The notes: generated by a model not told the origin, from the letters alone. Numbered from the stretch's first letter, positions 37,916 to 46,741 are shown. The stretch is DNA of 64,000 bases from Betaproteobacteria bacterium Ga0077540 (GCA_001464125.1 LNEP01000006.1:98310-162309); one strand, 5' to 3'. Program-made: numbers and translations.

Positions 37916-39070
37916 ATGAAATTGAACTCTGTGCTAAAACCAACGCATGCGCGCGTGCTTACACTTGCATTAGTTGCAGCTTTAAGTGCGTGCAGCAAAG
38001 ACAACAGCTCAGCTAGCAGCTCAACCGAGACGAGTAACACAGCCAGTGAGTTAGTTACTCCAGCTGCTGAGACCAGCCAAGGTGTTGCCTATGTGACCAG
38101 CCAGGATGCAGGCGTGAGTGTGATTGATTTAGCCACTATGTCTGTTGTAAAGCAGTTTGATGTAAAAGCAGAGGGCCCCCGCGGCCTAGGCGTAACAGAC
38201 GATGGTAAAAAACTGATTGTTGCTACCCGTGAAAATGAAAGTATTACCGTAATTGACACGGCCACTGGTGAAGTACTATCACAAATCCCAGTAGGCAAGA
38301 ATCCAGAGTTTGTGCGGATTAGCGGCGACTTTGCTTACGTTTCATCTGAACCAAGCGCTAAAGGCGGACCGCCACCAGCACCAGGCGCAAAAGCTGCTGA
38401 GGAAGAGGATGAGGACGATGACGAAGAGAAAATCCCGGCTAAAATTGCAGTGGTGGATTTAGTCAAAGGTGAAAAAGTACGCGAAATCACAGGAGGTCCG
38501 GAAACTGAAGGTATTGAGTTCTCCGCCGACGGCAAACAGTTGGTGATTACCAACGAAGCCGATAATACAGTGACTGTGCATAATATTGACGATGGGAAAT
38601 TAGTCAAAACCATTCAAACGCATGAACATGGCGACCGTCCACGTGGCATCAAAATATCTCCTGACGGTAGCACTTATTTAGCTACTCTGGAATACGGCAA
38701 CAAAATCATGGTGCTAGATAAAGACTACAACTTAGTGCGCACTGTAGAGACTGGCCAAACGCCTTATGGTATCTCCTACAACCATGCGGGCGATCGCATC
38801 TTTGTAGCGACCAACAAAGAAAAAATGTTACAAGTGTTTGATGCTAAAACCTATGAAAAAATTAAAGACATTCCTACTGGAAACCGCTGCTGGCATTTCT
38901 CATTCACTCCGGATGACAAACAAATCTTATTAGCTTGTGGTAAGTCAGACGCAGTATTTGTCATTGATGCGGACAAACTGGAAGTCACCAAGCAGATTGA
39001 AGTGAAAAATATGCCTTGGGGTTTAGTGACTTATCCAAAAGCCATGGGTAGCTTGGACTCCAAAAAATAA
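37916..39070 (+). CDS. YVTN-type beta-propeller lipoprotein
   Basis: A 384-residue lipoprotein: signal peptide with lipobox ALSAC, then a Ser/Thr-rich linker and six to seven repeats of about 40 residues, such as VSVIDLATMSVVKQF, ITVIDTATGEVLSQIPVG and VTVHNIDDGKLVKTI. An acidic insertion (AEEEDEDDDEEK) interrupts the propeller near residues 160-172. The protein should be anchored in the periplasm. Related proteins occur near PQQ dehydrogenases in methylotrophs, but none is in this window. A TATAAT lies 40 bases upstream. Confidence 0.82.
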   Translation: MKLNSVLKPTHARVLTLALVAALSACSKDNSSASSSTETSNTASELVTPAAETSQGVAYVTSQDAGVSVIDLATMSVVKQFDVKAEGPRGLGVTDDGKKLIVATRENESITVIDTATGEVLSQIPVGKNPEFVRISGDFAYVSSEPSAKGGPPPAPGAKAAEEEDEDDDEEKIPAKIAVVDLVKGEKVREITGGPETEGIEFSADGKQLVITNEADNTVTVHNIDDGKLVKTIQTHEHGDRPRGIKISPDGSTYLATLEYGNKIMVLDKDYNLVRTVETGQTPYGISYNHAGDRIFVATNKEKMLQVFDAKTYEKIKDIPTGNRCWHFSFTPDDKQILLACGKSDAVFVIDADKLEVTKQIEVKNMPWGLVTYPKAMGSLDSKK

Positions 39071-39087
39071 TAATTATTTCACCCAAC

Positions 39088-39115
39088 AAAAAAGGCGCTT
39101 AATGCGCCTTTTTTT
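39088..39115. terminator. Bidirectional terminator after beta-propeller gene
   Basis: AAAAAAGGCGC-TTAAT-GCGCCTTTTTTT hairpin between the convergent lipoprotein and EVE genes; its T-run touches the stop codon of the EVE gene. Confidence 0.87.
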
Positions 39116-39572
39116 ATTTGAGCAACTCTATAATGTATGCCCAATCTTTAGGGTCCACTGGCGTTATCGAGAGACGATTTCCACGCTGCAATATGCGAAG
39201 ATTACCCAATTCTGGCGTTTCCCGCATCTCCTTCAAACTTAGCAAGCGCGTTTTACGCACCAGCTTGACATCCACATTAAACCAGCGAGGGGTTTCCTGC
39301 GTTGCCTTAGGGTCATAGTATTTTTGACCTTCTACAAACTGCAAACGATCTGGGTACGCTAAACAACTCACTTCACAAATGCCCACCACCCCAGGCGCTT
39401 CACAATTGGAGTGGTAAAACAATACACCATCACCTACTTGCATCTGGTCACGCATAAAATTACGCGCCTGATAGTTGCGCACACCATACCAGTCTACAGT
39501 TTGATTCGGCCTTGCTGCCAAATCATCTATTGAAACATCGCCCGGCTCGGACTTCATTAACCAATAACGCAT
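39114..39572 (-). CDS. EVE domain-containing protein
   Basis: About 152 residues from ATG 39572 (MRYWLMKSEPGDVSID), the family start; the ORF track begins seven codons earlier. EVE domains have a PUA-like fold that can bind modified bases: WYGVRNYQARNFMRDQMQVGDGVLFYHSNCEAPGVVGICEV is the core. The protein sits near zapA and 6S RNA in many proteobacteria and is a housekeeping protein of unclear role. Confidence 0.92.
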   Translation of the reverse strand: MRYWLMKSEPGDVSIDDLAARPNQTVDWYGVRNYQARNFMRDQMQVGDGVLFYHSNCEAPGVVGICEVSCLAYPDRLQFVEGQKYYDPKATQETPRWFNVDVKLVRKTRLLSLKEMRETPELGNLRILQRGNRLSITPVDPKDWAYIIELLK

Positions 39573-39636
39573 CACTATTTCTCGTCTACACAATTTCTCG
39601 TATCATACGATGGACTTAGTTTTAAATGGAATAGTA

Positions 39637-39996
39637 ATGGCAAAAAATGTACTTGGCACTCCGCTACAAACCTGTAGCACCAATCCGATGACTGGCTTTA
39701 CGCGCACTGGCTGCTGCGAAACCGGGCCAGAAGACAACGGCAGCCACACCGTATGCGCCCAAATGACTGATGAATTTTTAGCGTTCTCTTTCTCTAAAGG
39801 CAATGACCTAAGCACCCCAAGATTAGAGTTTGGATTCACCGGACTGAAGGCTGGGGACCGTTGGTGCGTGTGCGCAGCACGTTGGCTAGAAGCCAGTGAA
39901 GCCGGATTTGCACCGCCCGTGGTGTTAGAAGCTTGTCATGAAAGATGCCTAGAAATTGTAAGCTTGGCGGATTTGAAATATCATGCGCTGAGATAA
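39637..39996 (+). CDS. DUF2237 family protein
   Basis: About 119 residues from ATG 39637 (MAKNVLGTPLQTCSTNPMTGFTRTGCCETGPED), where the family similarity starts. The many conserved cysteines (CST, GCC, CAQ, WCVCAARW, ACHERC) suggest metal or cluster binding. Function unknown. It is divergent from the EVE gene by 64 bases. Confidence 0.87.
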   Translation: MAKNVLGTPLQTCSTNPMTGFTRTGCCETGPEDNGSHTVCAQMTDEFLAFSFSKGNDLSTPRLEFGFTGLKAGDRWCVCAARWLEASEAGFAPPVVLEACHERCLEIVSLADLKYHALR

Positions 39997-40131
39997 AAAC
40001 ACGTCCTAACCGTTTTGATTTTCAGATCAAAGTTTAAGGAGTTTGGGCGACATGTTGCTCAAAATCAATTTAGACGTAACCTTGTTCAAGCGAAGCTGAA
40101 ACAAGGCACTTGAGTGAAGACCAAGTTTTGA
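39997..40131. other. Intergenic stretch with an internal hairpin
   Basis: No gene is visible. CCTTGTT and AACAAGG around 40079-40105 form a hairpin, and the segment near 40010-40045 (ATCAAAGTTTAAGGAGTTTG) resembles the start of the repeat that follows, so it may be a decayed second copy. Confidence 0.4.
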
Positions 40132-40222
40132 GTTTTTACATCAAAGTTCAAGGCGTGTGAGGGCAGACAGTACACTTAAGTACGTCAAGTGAAACATAAC
40201 GTGGGAATTTGATATAAAAAAC
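40132..40222. repeat. MITE-like intergenic element, about 91 bp
   Basis: The ends GTTTTTACATCAAAGTTC and GAATTTGATATAAAAAAC are imperfect inverted repeats, and the centre holds GTACACTTAAGTAC, itself nearly palindromic. No coding capacity. The structure resembles small non-autonomous repeats scattered between proteobacterial genes. Only one clear copy is seen in this window. Confidence 0.55.
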
Positions 40223-40230
40223 AAAACACA

Positions 40231-40429
40231 TTCTCTTTGGTGTTACCTGAGCCGTTAATCCTGAACCAAAAAAGTTCAGGTGGTAACAGCCTAAAGCGCT
40301 TTAGGTTCACCCACCAAGGACCGCTTAAAAGCGGATCCAACTTAGGGCGATCACACCGCACCCGAATAGCCGAAACCTATAACAAAGACTAGTTCAAGGA
40401 ATTTAGACTCAGGCAACACCAAAGAGAAC
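40231..40429 (-). ncRNA. ssrS: 6S RNA
   Basis: About 199 nt. The ends TTCTCTTTGGTGTTGCCTGAG and CTCAGGTAACACCAAAGAGAA pair almost fully as the closing stem. Between them is a long rod with a large central bubble, the shape of 6S RNA that mimics an open promoter and binds sigma-70 RNA polymerase. The segment after the bubble reads TCCTTGGTGGGTGAACCT on minus. Strand is set by its place about 50 bases after zapA, the conserved zapA-ssrS order. Confidence 0.82.
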
Positions 40430-40479
40430 GTTTATTAGATGTTAAAACTTATTTATGACGTAAAAATGAAGTGATTTGG

Positions 40480-40782
40480 CTACAAAAGCTTAGTTTGCAA
40501 AGAAATCGCCTCATCAATCTGGGTTTGCATAGTAAACATCCTACGCTTAATATCACCTACGTCAACTCCACCAGATTTTGTATTTAGCAATTCGTGCGAG
40601 ATATTGAGCGCAGCCATAATTGCAATGCGCTCCACGCCAACAATTTTACCAGCATCGCGAATTTCGCGCATTTTGTGGTCTAGATAATCTACAGCATCCA
40701 ATAAGCCCTGCCGCTCTTCGTCTGTACAGGATACCGTAAATTCACGTCCTAGAATTTCAATATCAATTGGTTTTACAGCCAT
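40480..40782 (-). CDS. zapA: Cell division protein ZapA
   Basis: A 100-residue FtsZ-associated protein: an N-terminal beta-rich domain (VKPIDIEILGREFTVSCTDEERQGLLDAVDYLDHKMREIRD) followed by a C-terminal coiled coil. It promotes Z-ring bundling. The start overlaps the stop of the upstream zapB-like gene, which suggests coupling. Confidence 0.93.
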   Translation of the reverse strand: MAVKPIDIEILGREFTVSCTDEERQGLLDAVDYLDHKMREIRDAGKIVGVERIAIMAALNISHELLNTKSGGVDVGDIKRRMFTMQTQIDEAISLQTKLL

Positions 40783-40985
40783 TAAGATTGACCCTCAGCA
40801 GGCAATGAACCAAGCAAATTTTCTAATTGATCACTTGCCTGTAACATATTAGTCTTCAATCGCGCAGTATCCTGCGTTGCTTTATTGAGTTCAGATTTAA
40901 GCTGCAAATTCTCATCGCGCAACGATGCGCATATGCTGATGAGCTTGCTCACTTTGTCCTCTAAACTTTTTAAATCAATCTCCAT
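40782..40985 (-). CDS. ZapB-like coiled-coil protein (TIGR02449 type)
   Basis: A 67-residue coiled-coil protein, MEIDLKSLEDKVSKLISICASLRDENLQLKSELNKA, of the small family always found just upstream of zapA in beta- and gammaproteobacteria. ATG 40985 is preferred to the ORF start. It probably helps ZapA at the division ring; this rests on genomic context. Confidence 0.85.
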   Translation of the reverse strand: MEIDLKSLEDKVSKLISICASLRDENLQLKSELNKATQDTARLKTNMLQASDQLENLLGSLPAEGQS

Positions 40986-41108
40986 GTGCCCACTATAATT
41001 GAAAAAAATCATTATAGTCAATAGCTAACGTTTACTATTCAAAGTGATTTAACATGTTTCAAACTTTCTGTTGCAGAAAAATTTTACTGTAGCCAATGGA
41101 ACTTTCGC

Positions 41109-41114
41109 TATAAT
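41109..41114 (+). promoter_or_regulatory. -10 element of the btuB transcript
   Basis: TATAAT lies just upstream of the cobalamin aptamer. No convincing -35 box is visible. Confidence 0.5.
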
Positions 41115-41123
41115 CCAATCTGT

Positions 41124-41365
41124 AGTTAGGTGCCGACGTTACTTTTCTGTAATAAGGTGAAACTGGGAAACAGGTGAATGGTGTAAAACATCAAAATTCC
41201 TGTGCTGCCCCCGCAACGGTAAGTGATTTAAGATTTACTACATGCCACTGAGTTTGTTAAAGCTTGGGAAGGCGTAAATTGTATTGTCACGAGCCCGGAG
41301 ACCGGCCTAATCACAATTGCCTTTATAGGCTTTGTTGGAAATACCGCGGGGTGACGGTGGTTCAA
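41124..41365 (+). ncRNA. Cobalamin (AdoCbl-type) riboswitch
   Basis: The leader contains the standard cobalamin aptamer landmarks in order: AGGTGCC near the start, AAACTGGGAAACAGGTG, the B12 box CTGTGCTGCCCCCGCAACGGTAA, GCCACTG, GGGAAGGCG and CACGAGCCCGGAGACCGGCC. It ends roughly 110 bases before the btuB start codon. Further down, GCATGCG-GGGA-CGCGTGC forms a hairpin next to the btuB ribosome site, consistent with translational control when B12 is bound. Expected effect: B12 shuts off btuB and btuM. Confidence 0.95.
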
Positions 41366-41475
41366 GGCGACATACTTAAACTGTGTTTAAGCAATCGTTT
41401 CGTTCATTTTTATCCTTGGTATTTCTTATTTTGAATACCGCATGCGGGGACGCGTGCGCATCAGGGAAAACTATA

Positions 41476-43320
41476 ATGAAAAAAACAATCACTGCCAGCC
41501 TAATTGGACTGGCGTTTAGCAATTCTGCCTTTTCTGCAGAAGACATTCAGTTAGATGACGTTGTGGTGACTGCAGCGCGAATACCCCAAACACGTGAGTC
41601 GGTGATTGCTGATGTAACGGTAATTGCCCCAGAGGATATCGAACGTGGTGGCCAAAGTACGCTGGTTGAGCTATTGCAACAACAGCCAGGCGTTGAAATC
41701 ACCAACTCTGGTGGCGCAGGAAAGGCATCTGGCATCTTTTTGCGCGGCACCAATACTAACCATGTGGTCGTAGTGATTGACGGAGTCAGAATTCACTCTG
41801 CAACCGCAGGAACAGCAACATTTGAAAATTTACCAATACAGCTTATTGACCGTATTGAGATTTTGCGTGGTCCAGCCAGTAGCTTGTATGGTCCAGATGC
41901 TATAGGCGGCGTCATTCAGATTTTCACAAAAAAAGGCGTTGATGGTTTTAAACCCTTTGCTAACTTGGGTTACGGCAGCTATGACACCAAGATTGGCAAT
42001 GCTGGTGTGCGGGGCAAAGTAGGCGACACTAGCTATGGGCTCAATATTGCCGCGAGTGATATCGGTGGCTTCTCAGCCTTGGACGCAAATAACAGCGCTT
42101 TGAACGACAAAGATGGTTATCGCAACTTCTCCACTTCAGCCAATCTTTCACATACCATTGTTCAGGGACACGAATTAGGCGTTCAGTTTTTTAATAGCAA
42201 TGGAACAACACGTTTTGATAACCGCTTTAACGCGACGCCAGCGTTTTCATCTAGAGCAAGACTTGAGCAACAATCGATTGCTGTATTCAGCAACAATCAA
42301 CTTACTTCATTTTGGCTTTCAAAACTACGTATTGCTGAGAGCCGTGATGATAGTAAAACCTTCGATGAAACAAGCTTAGCGCAAGGGGATATTTTTAACA
42401 CACGCCAAACACAAATTAACTGGCAGAACGACTTTACACTAACTGTGGGGACGCTCACCTTAATGTACGACAGACTACAAGATAAAGTGGACTCCAATAC
42501 CAACTTTGACAAAGTGAAACGTAATAACGAAGGGTATGTTGCCAGCTATTTGGCCCATCTAGGCTCGCATAGCTTGCATGCCAGCTTACGCGAAGACCAC
42601 AACAGTCAATTTGGCAATTATTTCACTGGCGGCCTTGGCTATGGCTATACGTTTAGCAAGCAATGGCGAGCAACCGCCAGCTATGGTAACGCGTTCAAAG
42701 CACCTACTTTTAATGATTTGTATTACCCAGGCTTTAACAACCCCAATTTGCGTCCGGAAAAATCGGACAATATTGAAGCAAGTATCAAGTACCAAAATAG
42801 CGGCTTCCATGCCTCTGCTACAGTATTTGAAAACCGCATACGCGATTTAATTGGATTTGATTTAACCACATTCACTATCGACAACATTAACAAAGCTCGC
42901 ATTCAAGGACTGTCGCTAACTGCTGGTCGACAATGGGGAAGTTTTGATATTGCCGGGAATGTGGATTTTCAATCACCACGTAACCTTGCAAACGACAACT
43001 TGTTAGTGCGCCGAGCTAATCGTAACGGAAGGCTAAATTTAGGTTACACGTGGCAAGACTGGCGCTTTGGGGCTGAGATTGTTAGTGCATCCAAACGATA
43101 CAACGATGCCGCGAACGATTTTAGTATGGGCGGCTACACAATCTTAAACTTAGTATCACAATACAAAATTAACCCTGACTGGAGCTTGCAGGCACGTGCT
43201 AACAACGTATTTGATAAACAATACAACATTGCTTTGGACGGCAACCCAGCAACCACAGGATTTGCGTACAACACACCCGGCGCAAACTTGTTTATCAATA
43301 TCCGTTACGAACCGCAATAA
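41476..43320 (+). CDS. btuB: TonB-dependent vitamin B12 receptor BtuB
   Basis: A 614-residue outer-membrane receptor from ATG 41476 (signal peptide MKKTITASLIGLAFSNSAFSA-ED); the ORF track starts 31 codons too early inside the leader. The Ton box region DDVVVTAARIPQ, plug (TLVELLQQQPGVEI, LRGTNTNHVVVVIDGVRI, EILRGPASSLYGPDAIGGVIQIFT) and C-terminal barrel ending in INIRYEPQ are complete. The cobalamin riboswitch upstream fixes the substrate class. Confidence 0.95.
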   Translation: MKKTITASLIGLAFSNSAFSAEDIQLDDVVVTAARIPQTRESVIADVTVIAPEDIERGGQSTLVELLQQQPGVEITNSGGAGKASGIFLRGTNTNHVVVVIDGVRIHSATAGTATFENLPIQLIDRIEILRGPASSLYGPDAIGGVIQIFTKKGVDGFKPFANLGYGSYDTKIGNAGVRGKVGDTSYGLNIAASDIGGFSALDANNSALNDKDGYRNFSTSANLSHTIVQGHELGVQFFNSNGTTRFDNRFNATPAFSSRARLEQQSIAVFSNNQLTSFWLSKLRIAESRDDSKTFDETSLAQGDIFNTRQTQINWQNDFTLTVGTLTLMYDRLQDKVDSNTNFDKVKRNNEGYVASYLAHLGSHSLHASLREDHNSQFGNYFTGGLGYGYTFSKQWRATASYGNAFKAPTFNDLYYPGFNNPNLRPEKSDNIEASIKYQNSGFHASATVFENRIRDLIGFDLTTFTIDNINKARIQGLSLTAGRQWGSFDIAGNVDFQSPRNLANDNLLVRRANRNGRLNLGYTWQDWRFGAEIVSASKRYNDAANDFSMGGYTILNLVSQYKINPDWSLQARANNVFDKQYNIALDGNPATTGFAYNTPGANLFINIRYEPQ

Positions 43321-43356
43321 TGCTATAATTTGGCCCAATTACAGATAGGATTTCTC

Positions 43357-43905
43357 ATGAAGAAAAGTTTAATAATTGCTGCTTGCCTCGCTTTTTTTAT
43401 GCTACTCACGCGTGGTAGCCACGTGCTTACGCAAGTAGCACTGCCGGATGCTAGCTTGGCATTGTTTTTATTGGGTGGCTTGTTGCTGGGCCGTTTTGTA
43501 TGGTTTGCCGCATTCTTTATCTTGGCCACTTTCATTGATTTCGGTGCTGCTGCATTTGATCCTGCACAAGGGTTTTGCCTCACCAACGGCTACTGGGGCT
43601 TGATTCCAGCCTATGGTGCTATGTGGTTGGGTGGTATGTGGTTAAGCAAACAACAAAACGCATTTGCGTGGTTACCATACACGCTAGTAACCATGGTTAC
43701 CACTTTGATTGCTTTTGTGATTTCTACACAAACCTATTATCTATTCTCTGGCCGTTTTCCAGTAAACGGTGTCATTGAATCCATGCAACATGGCTGGGAA
43801 TACTTGCCTAGCTGGATGGCCTTTGCAGCAATGTATTTCGCTGTGGTTTGGCTGGCTGTGAAAGCACTACGCAATGTGAAAGCATTGCAAACATCCAAAG
43901 CATAA
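43357..43905 (+). CDS. btuM: BtuM-like cobalamin ECF substrate-binding membrane protein
   Basis: A 182-residue inner-membrane protein with about six hydrophobic helices. Cys74 in DPAQGFCLTNGYWGLIPAYG lies in a loop where BtuM proteins such as that of Thiobacillus denitrificans have the cysteine that coordinates cobalt and removes cyanide from cyanocobalamin. It follows btuB by 36 bases behind the same B12 riboswitch, which supports transport of cobalamin across the inner membrane. ATG 43357 gives a proper start. A TATAAT at 43324 might add an internal promoter. No ECF ATPases are in the window. Confidence 0.8.
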   Translation: MKKSLIIAACLAFFMLLTRGSHVLTQVALPDASLALFLLGGLLLGRFVWFAAFFILATFIDFGAAAFDPAQGFCLTNGYWGLIPAYGAMWLGGMWLSKQQNAFAWLPYTLVTMVTTLIAFVISTQTYYLFSGRFPVNGVIESMQHGWEYLPSWMAFAAMYFAVVWLAVKALRNVKALQTSKA

Positions 43906-43922
43906 TACATGTACTTAATATC

Positions 43923-43952
43923 AAAAGCCGCTCGTTTACAGCGGCTTTTTTT
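43923..43952 (+). terminator. Terminator between btuM and bluB
   Basis: AAAAGCCGCT-CGTTTAC-AGCGGCTTTTTTT. It ends only ten bases before the bluB start codon. Confidence 0.85.
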
Positions 43953-43961
43953 ATCCTTTAA

Positions 43962-44633
43962 ATGACAAACTCACACGCATATACCCAGGCCGAGCAAGCT
44001 GCTATTTATAAAGTGATTGCGGAGCGGCGCGACATGCGCCATTTTCTACCCACGCCCATTGCGCCGGAACTCCTGACCAAACTATTGCAAGCCGCGCATC
44101 ATGCGCCCAGCGTTGGCCTGATGCAACCTTGGCGCTTTATTCGCATAAGTGACAGCAACGTACGCCAAGCCATTTACACTCAAGTGAATGAAGAGCGTAC
44201 TCTGACTGCGCAAGCCATTGGGGAATATGAGGATAGCGCACGCATGGCAGAGTTTATGCGCTTAAAGGTAGAGGGCGTACTGGAGTGCGGTGAGTTATTG
44301 GTTGCGACTTTATGTGATCACCGTGAACAGCATATTTTTGGGCGCCGCACATTGCCAGAAATGGACATGGCTTCTGTAAGCTGTGCCATTCAAAATATGT
44401 GGTTAGCAGCACGTGCTGAAGGCATAGGTATGGGTTGGGTGTCGATATTTGACCCAATCAAACTAGCCGAGCTACTTAATATCCCAGACGGAGCAAAACC
44501 AATTGCGATTTTATGCTTGGGCTACGTCAATAGCTTCTACAAAGCACCCATGTTGGTTGAGGAAGGCTGGGCAACAGAAAAGCCATTATCGGCAATGTTA
44601 ATGGAAAACCGCTGGCAAGGAGACGACTCTTGA
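43962..44633 (+). CDS. bluB: 5,6-dimethylbenzimidazole synthase
   Basis: A 223-residue flavin-destroying enzyme of the nitroreductase fold that turns FMNH2 into the lower ligand of B12. Family marks are ERRDMRHFLPTPI, HHAPSVGLMQPWRFI and AARAEGIGMGWVSIFDP. The product feeds CobT in this locus. No ribosome site is seen before ATG 43962, which directly follows a terminator. Confidence 0.93.
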   Translation: MTNSHAYTQAEQAAIYKVIAERRDMRHFLPTPIAPELLTKLLQAAHHAPSVGLMQPWRFIRISDSNVRQAIYTQVNEERTLTAQAIGEYEDSARMAEFMRLKVEGVLECGELLVATLCDHREQHIFGRRTLPEMDMASVSCAIQNMWLAARAEGIGMGWVSIFDPIKLAELLNIPDGAKPIAILCLGYVNSFYKAPMLVEEGWATEKPLSAMLMENRWQGDDS

Positions 44634-45157
44634 GCATTCATTTAATCTTGGGTGGCGCTCGCTCCGGCAAAAGCCGTTATGCAGAGAAGTTGGCCTCACA
44701 ATTAGAGTTACCGGTCAATTACATCGCTACCGCGCAAGTGTATGACGAAGAGTTCAGGCAGCGCGTTGCGCACCATAAAGCGTCCAGACCTAGTTATTGG
44801 CCCACATTTGAGCAACCGTTTAATTTGGGGCAAGGCCTTTTGGCGCATGACCAGCTAAATACCACTATGGTTGTGGATTGCTTAACATTGTGGCTAGCGC
44901 AATGCATTTGCCCAGATTGTGCACCGCCAGATGGAGTAAACTGGCAGCATGAGCGTGAGCAATTACTTATCGCATTACCCAAGCTAAAAGCCAACGTGTT
45001 TTTGGTCAGCAATGAGGTGGGGATGGGCATTGTGCCATTAGGTGAAATCAATCGCCAATTTCAAGATGAGCAAGGTAGGCTCAACCAAGCCATTGCAAGC
45101 ATCGCAGACAAAGTAAGTTTTGTGGCAGCGGGCTTGCCAATTCAACTTAAAGGATAA
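44630..45157 (+). CDS. cobU: Adenosylcobinamide kinase / adenosylcobinamide-phosphate guanylyltransferase
   Basis: A 175-residue bifunctional enzyme that phosphorylates adenosylcobinamide and adds GMP. The P-loop GGARSGKSRYAEKLA is at the N terminus, followed by VAHHKASRPSYWPTFEQP with the guanylylated histidine, and the NEVGMGIVP motif. The start TTG overlaps the bluB stop (TTGA), so translation is likely coupled. Confidence 0.93.
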   Translation: MSIHLILGGARSGKSRYAEKLASQLELPVNYIATAQVYDEEFRQRVAHHKASRPSYWPTFEQPFNLGQGLLAHDQLNTTMVVDCLTLWLAQCICPDCAPPDGVNWQHEREQLLIALPKLKANVFLVSNEVGMGIVPLGEINRQFQDEQGRLNQAIASIADKVSFVAAGLPIQLKG

Positions 45158-45169
45158 CAGTAGAACGAT

Positions 45170-45376
45170 ATGGAAGTGTTTGAATTAAAAGGTGAGCATA
45201 TTGCATTGTGCGATTTACTCAAACTGGTGGGCATTGCCGATAGCGGCGGTCAAGGCAAAGCCATGGTAGCTGAAGGTTTGGTGTCTGTGGATGGTGAAAT
45301 CGAATCGCGCAAAACCGCTAAAATTCGTGCTGGTCAGACCGTGGAATGTATGGGCCAAGCGATACAAGTGCGGTAG
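45170..45376 (+). CDS. Small S4-domain RNA-binding protein (YbcJ/YaaA-like)
   Basis: A 68-residue protein that is almost wholly an S4 domain: FELKGEHIALCDLLKLVGIADSGGQGKAMVAEGLVSVDGEIESRKTAKIRAGQTVE. Such proteins bind structured RNA; the exact target is unknown. It lies 12 bases after cobU and may be co-transcribed by chance. Confidence 0.88.
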   Translation: MEVFELKGEHIALCDLLKLVGIADSGGQGKAMVAEGLVSVDGEIESRKTAKIRAGQTVECMGQAIQVR

Positions 45377-45380
45377 GTCC

Positions 45381-45962
45381 TTAACGGTTCACGTATTCAA
45401 TCTTTGGTACTGAGCCGCAAAAGTCTAGTTGCGTCACACTCCCATAATCAATATTAAATCTAAATAAACCTTTTAATTGCATATTCAGCACGTGCGCCAG
45501 CATGGCGCGAATCATGCCACCATGCGTTACTACCAACACATGTCCTTGTGGATGCGTTTGCAGAATTTCCTCTACAAATGCTACGCCGCGCTGCTGCAGT
45601 TGGCCAAAAGTCTCGCCGTTAGGTGGTGCTAGCTCTGCATAGTTTTGCGCCCAATGATCGAACGCATCTCGCGGAATATCATCCCAAGCACGCATCTCCC
45701 AATCGCCAAAATGCAACTCTTTGAGGCGCTCATCATGCACAACGTTTTCAGCAACGAGCGCTTGCGACAACTTGACACAACGCTGTAACGGGCTTGAAAA
45801 CACAGCATCAAACTGCCCACCATTGAGCTTTTGTTTGGTCAAGTTAGCTTCTTGTTCAAAGCTAGCCGCCACATCGACATCGGTTTGGCCATAACACACC
45901 CCTGTCGGAATTTGTAAACTGGTATGGCGTACAAGCATCAGTCTCACACTTGCAGACTCCAC
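45381..45962 (-). CDS. cobC: Alpha-ribazole phosphatase, histidine phosphatase family
   Basis: A 193-residue phosphatase with the catalytic motif LMLVRHTSL near the N terminus, the second His in VVTHGGMIRAML, and Glu in LKELHFGDWE. In the B12 context it removes the phosphate of alpha-ribazole phosphate or adenosylcobalamin phosphate. The start overlaps cobS by 19 bases. Confidence 0.87.
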   Translation of the reverse strand: MESASVRLMLVRHTSLQIPTGVCYGQTDVDVAASFEQEANLTKQKLNGGQFDAVFSSPLQRCVKLSQALVAENVVHDERLKELHFGDWEMRAWDDIPRDAFDHWAQNYAELAPPNGETFGQLQQRGVAFVEEILQTHPQGHVLVVTHGGMIRAMLAHVLNMQLKGLFRFNIDYGSVTQLDFCGSVPKIEYVNR

Positions 45963-46741
45963 GCCAACACGCCCAAATAAAACATCAGTTCAGTCATTTG
46001 TTGCATCGCTCCCAAAGTATCGCCGGTATAACCGCCTATCCAACGTTTGATTTTGGCTAGCCACCACCACCAAACACACCATACTGGCAAAGCAGTCATC
46101 AATATCAACAAGACCACTACCTGCCATGTATGATTGCTCAAAATAAGCAGCGTAAGCACCAACACAAATGGAAGCAATCCAAACAGATTAGCCAAGCCAA
46201 GCTCTAGCCCACTGAGTGTTGTGGCAAGTGGTTTTGATTTTCCCGCAAACTTCACATAATTTGCATAATACATCACCCAAACCGCGGCTAAGCGGCTAAG
46301 TGCATGTGCGCAAATCAAAGCCACAGATATCACAACCGGATGCATGGCATTGAGTGTTTGAAACTTTGCAAACAGCATTAAAAATAATGCAATTGCGCCA
46401 TAAGTTCCAAGCCGAGAGTCTTGCATGATAGTAAGTATTCGCTCACGATCGCATCCACCTCCCAAGCCATCAGCACTATCTGCCAAGCCATCTTCATGAA
46501 ATGCCCCAGTAAGATAAATACTGGCTACCATGCTCACCATCACTGCTAAAGAGTGCGGCAGTAACAAGCTTGCGACATAAAATGTAACGGCAGCCACCAA
46601 ACCAACCAATATGCCCACCAATGGAAAATATTTGGCAGCGTGATTTAACTCTTCTTCCACAAAATCAGGAAAACTGGGAACAGGGATGCGAGTAAAAAAG
46701 CCGACTGCTAATTGAAATCGTCGCCACTCACGTTGCATCAT
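45944..46741 (-). CDS. cobS: Cobalamin synthase (adenosylcobinamide-GDP ribazoletransferase)
   Basis: A 265-residue integral membrane enzyme that joins adenosylcobinamide-GDP and alpha-ribazole. FFTRIPVP near the N terminus and [18 protein letters not shown] with the metal-binding acidic residues are the family signature; several hydrophobic helices follow. It overlaps cobT by four bases and cobC by 19, a coupled cobT-cobS-cobC operon. Confidence 0.94.
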   Translation of the reverse strand: MMQREWRRFQLAVGFFTRIPVPSFPDFVEEELNHAAKYFPLVGILVGLVAAVTFYVASLLLPHSLAVMVSMVASIYLTGAFHEDGLADSADGLGGGCDRERILTIMQDSRLGTYGAIALFLMLFAKFQTLNAMHPVVISVALICAHALSRLAAVWVMYYANYVKFAGKSKPLATTLSGLELGLANLFGLLPFVLVLTLLILSNHTWQVVVLLILMTALPVWCVWWWWLAKIKRWIGGYTGDTLGAMQQMTELMFYLGVLAWSLQV

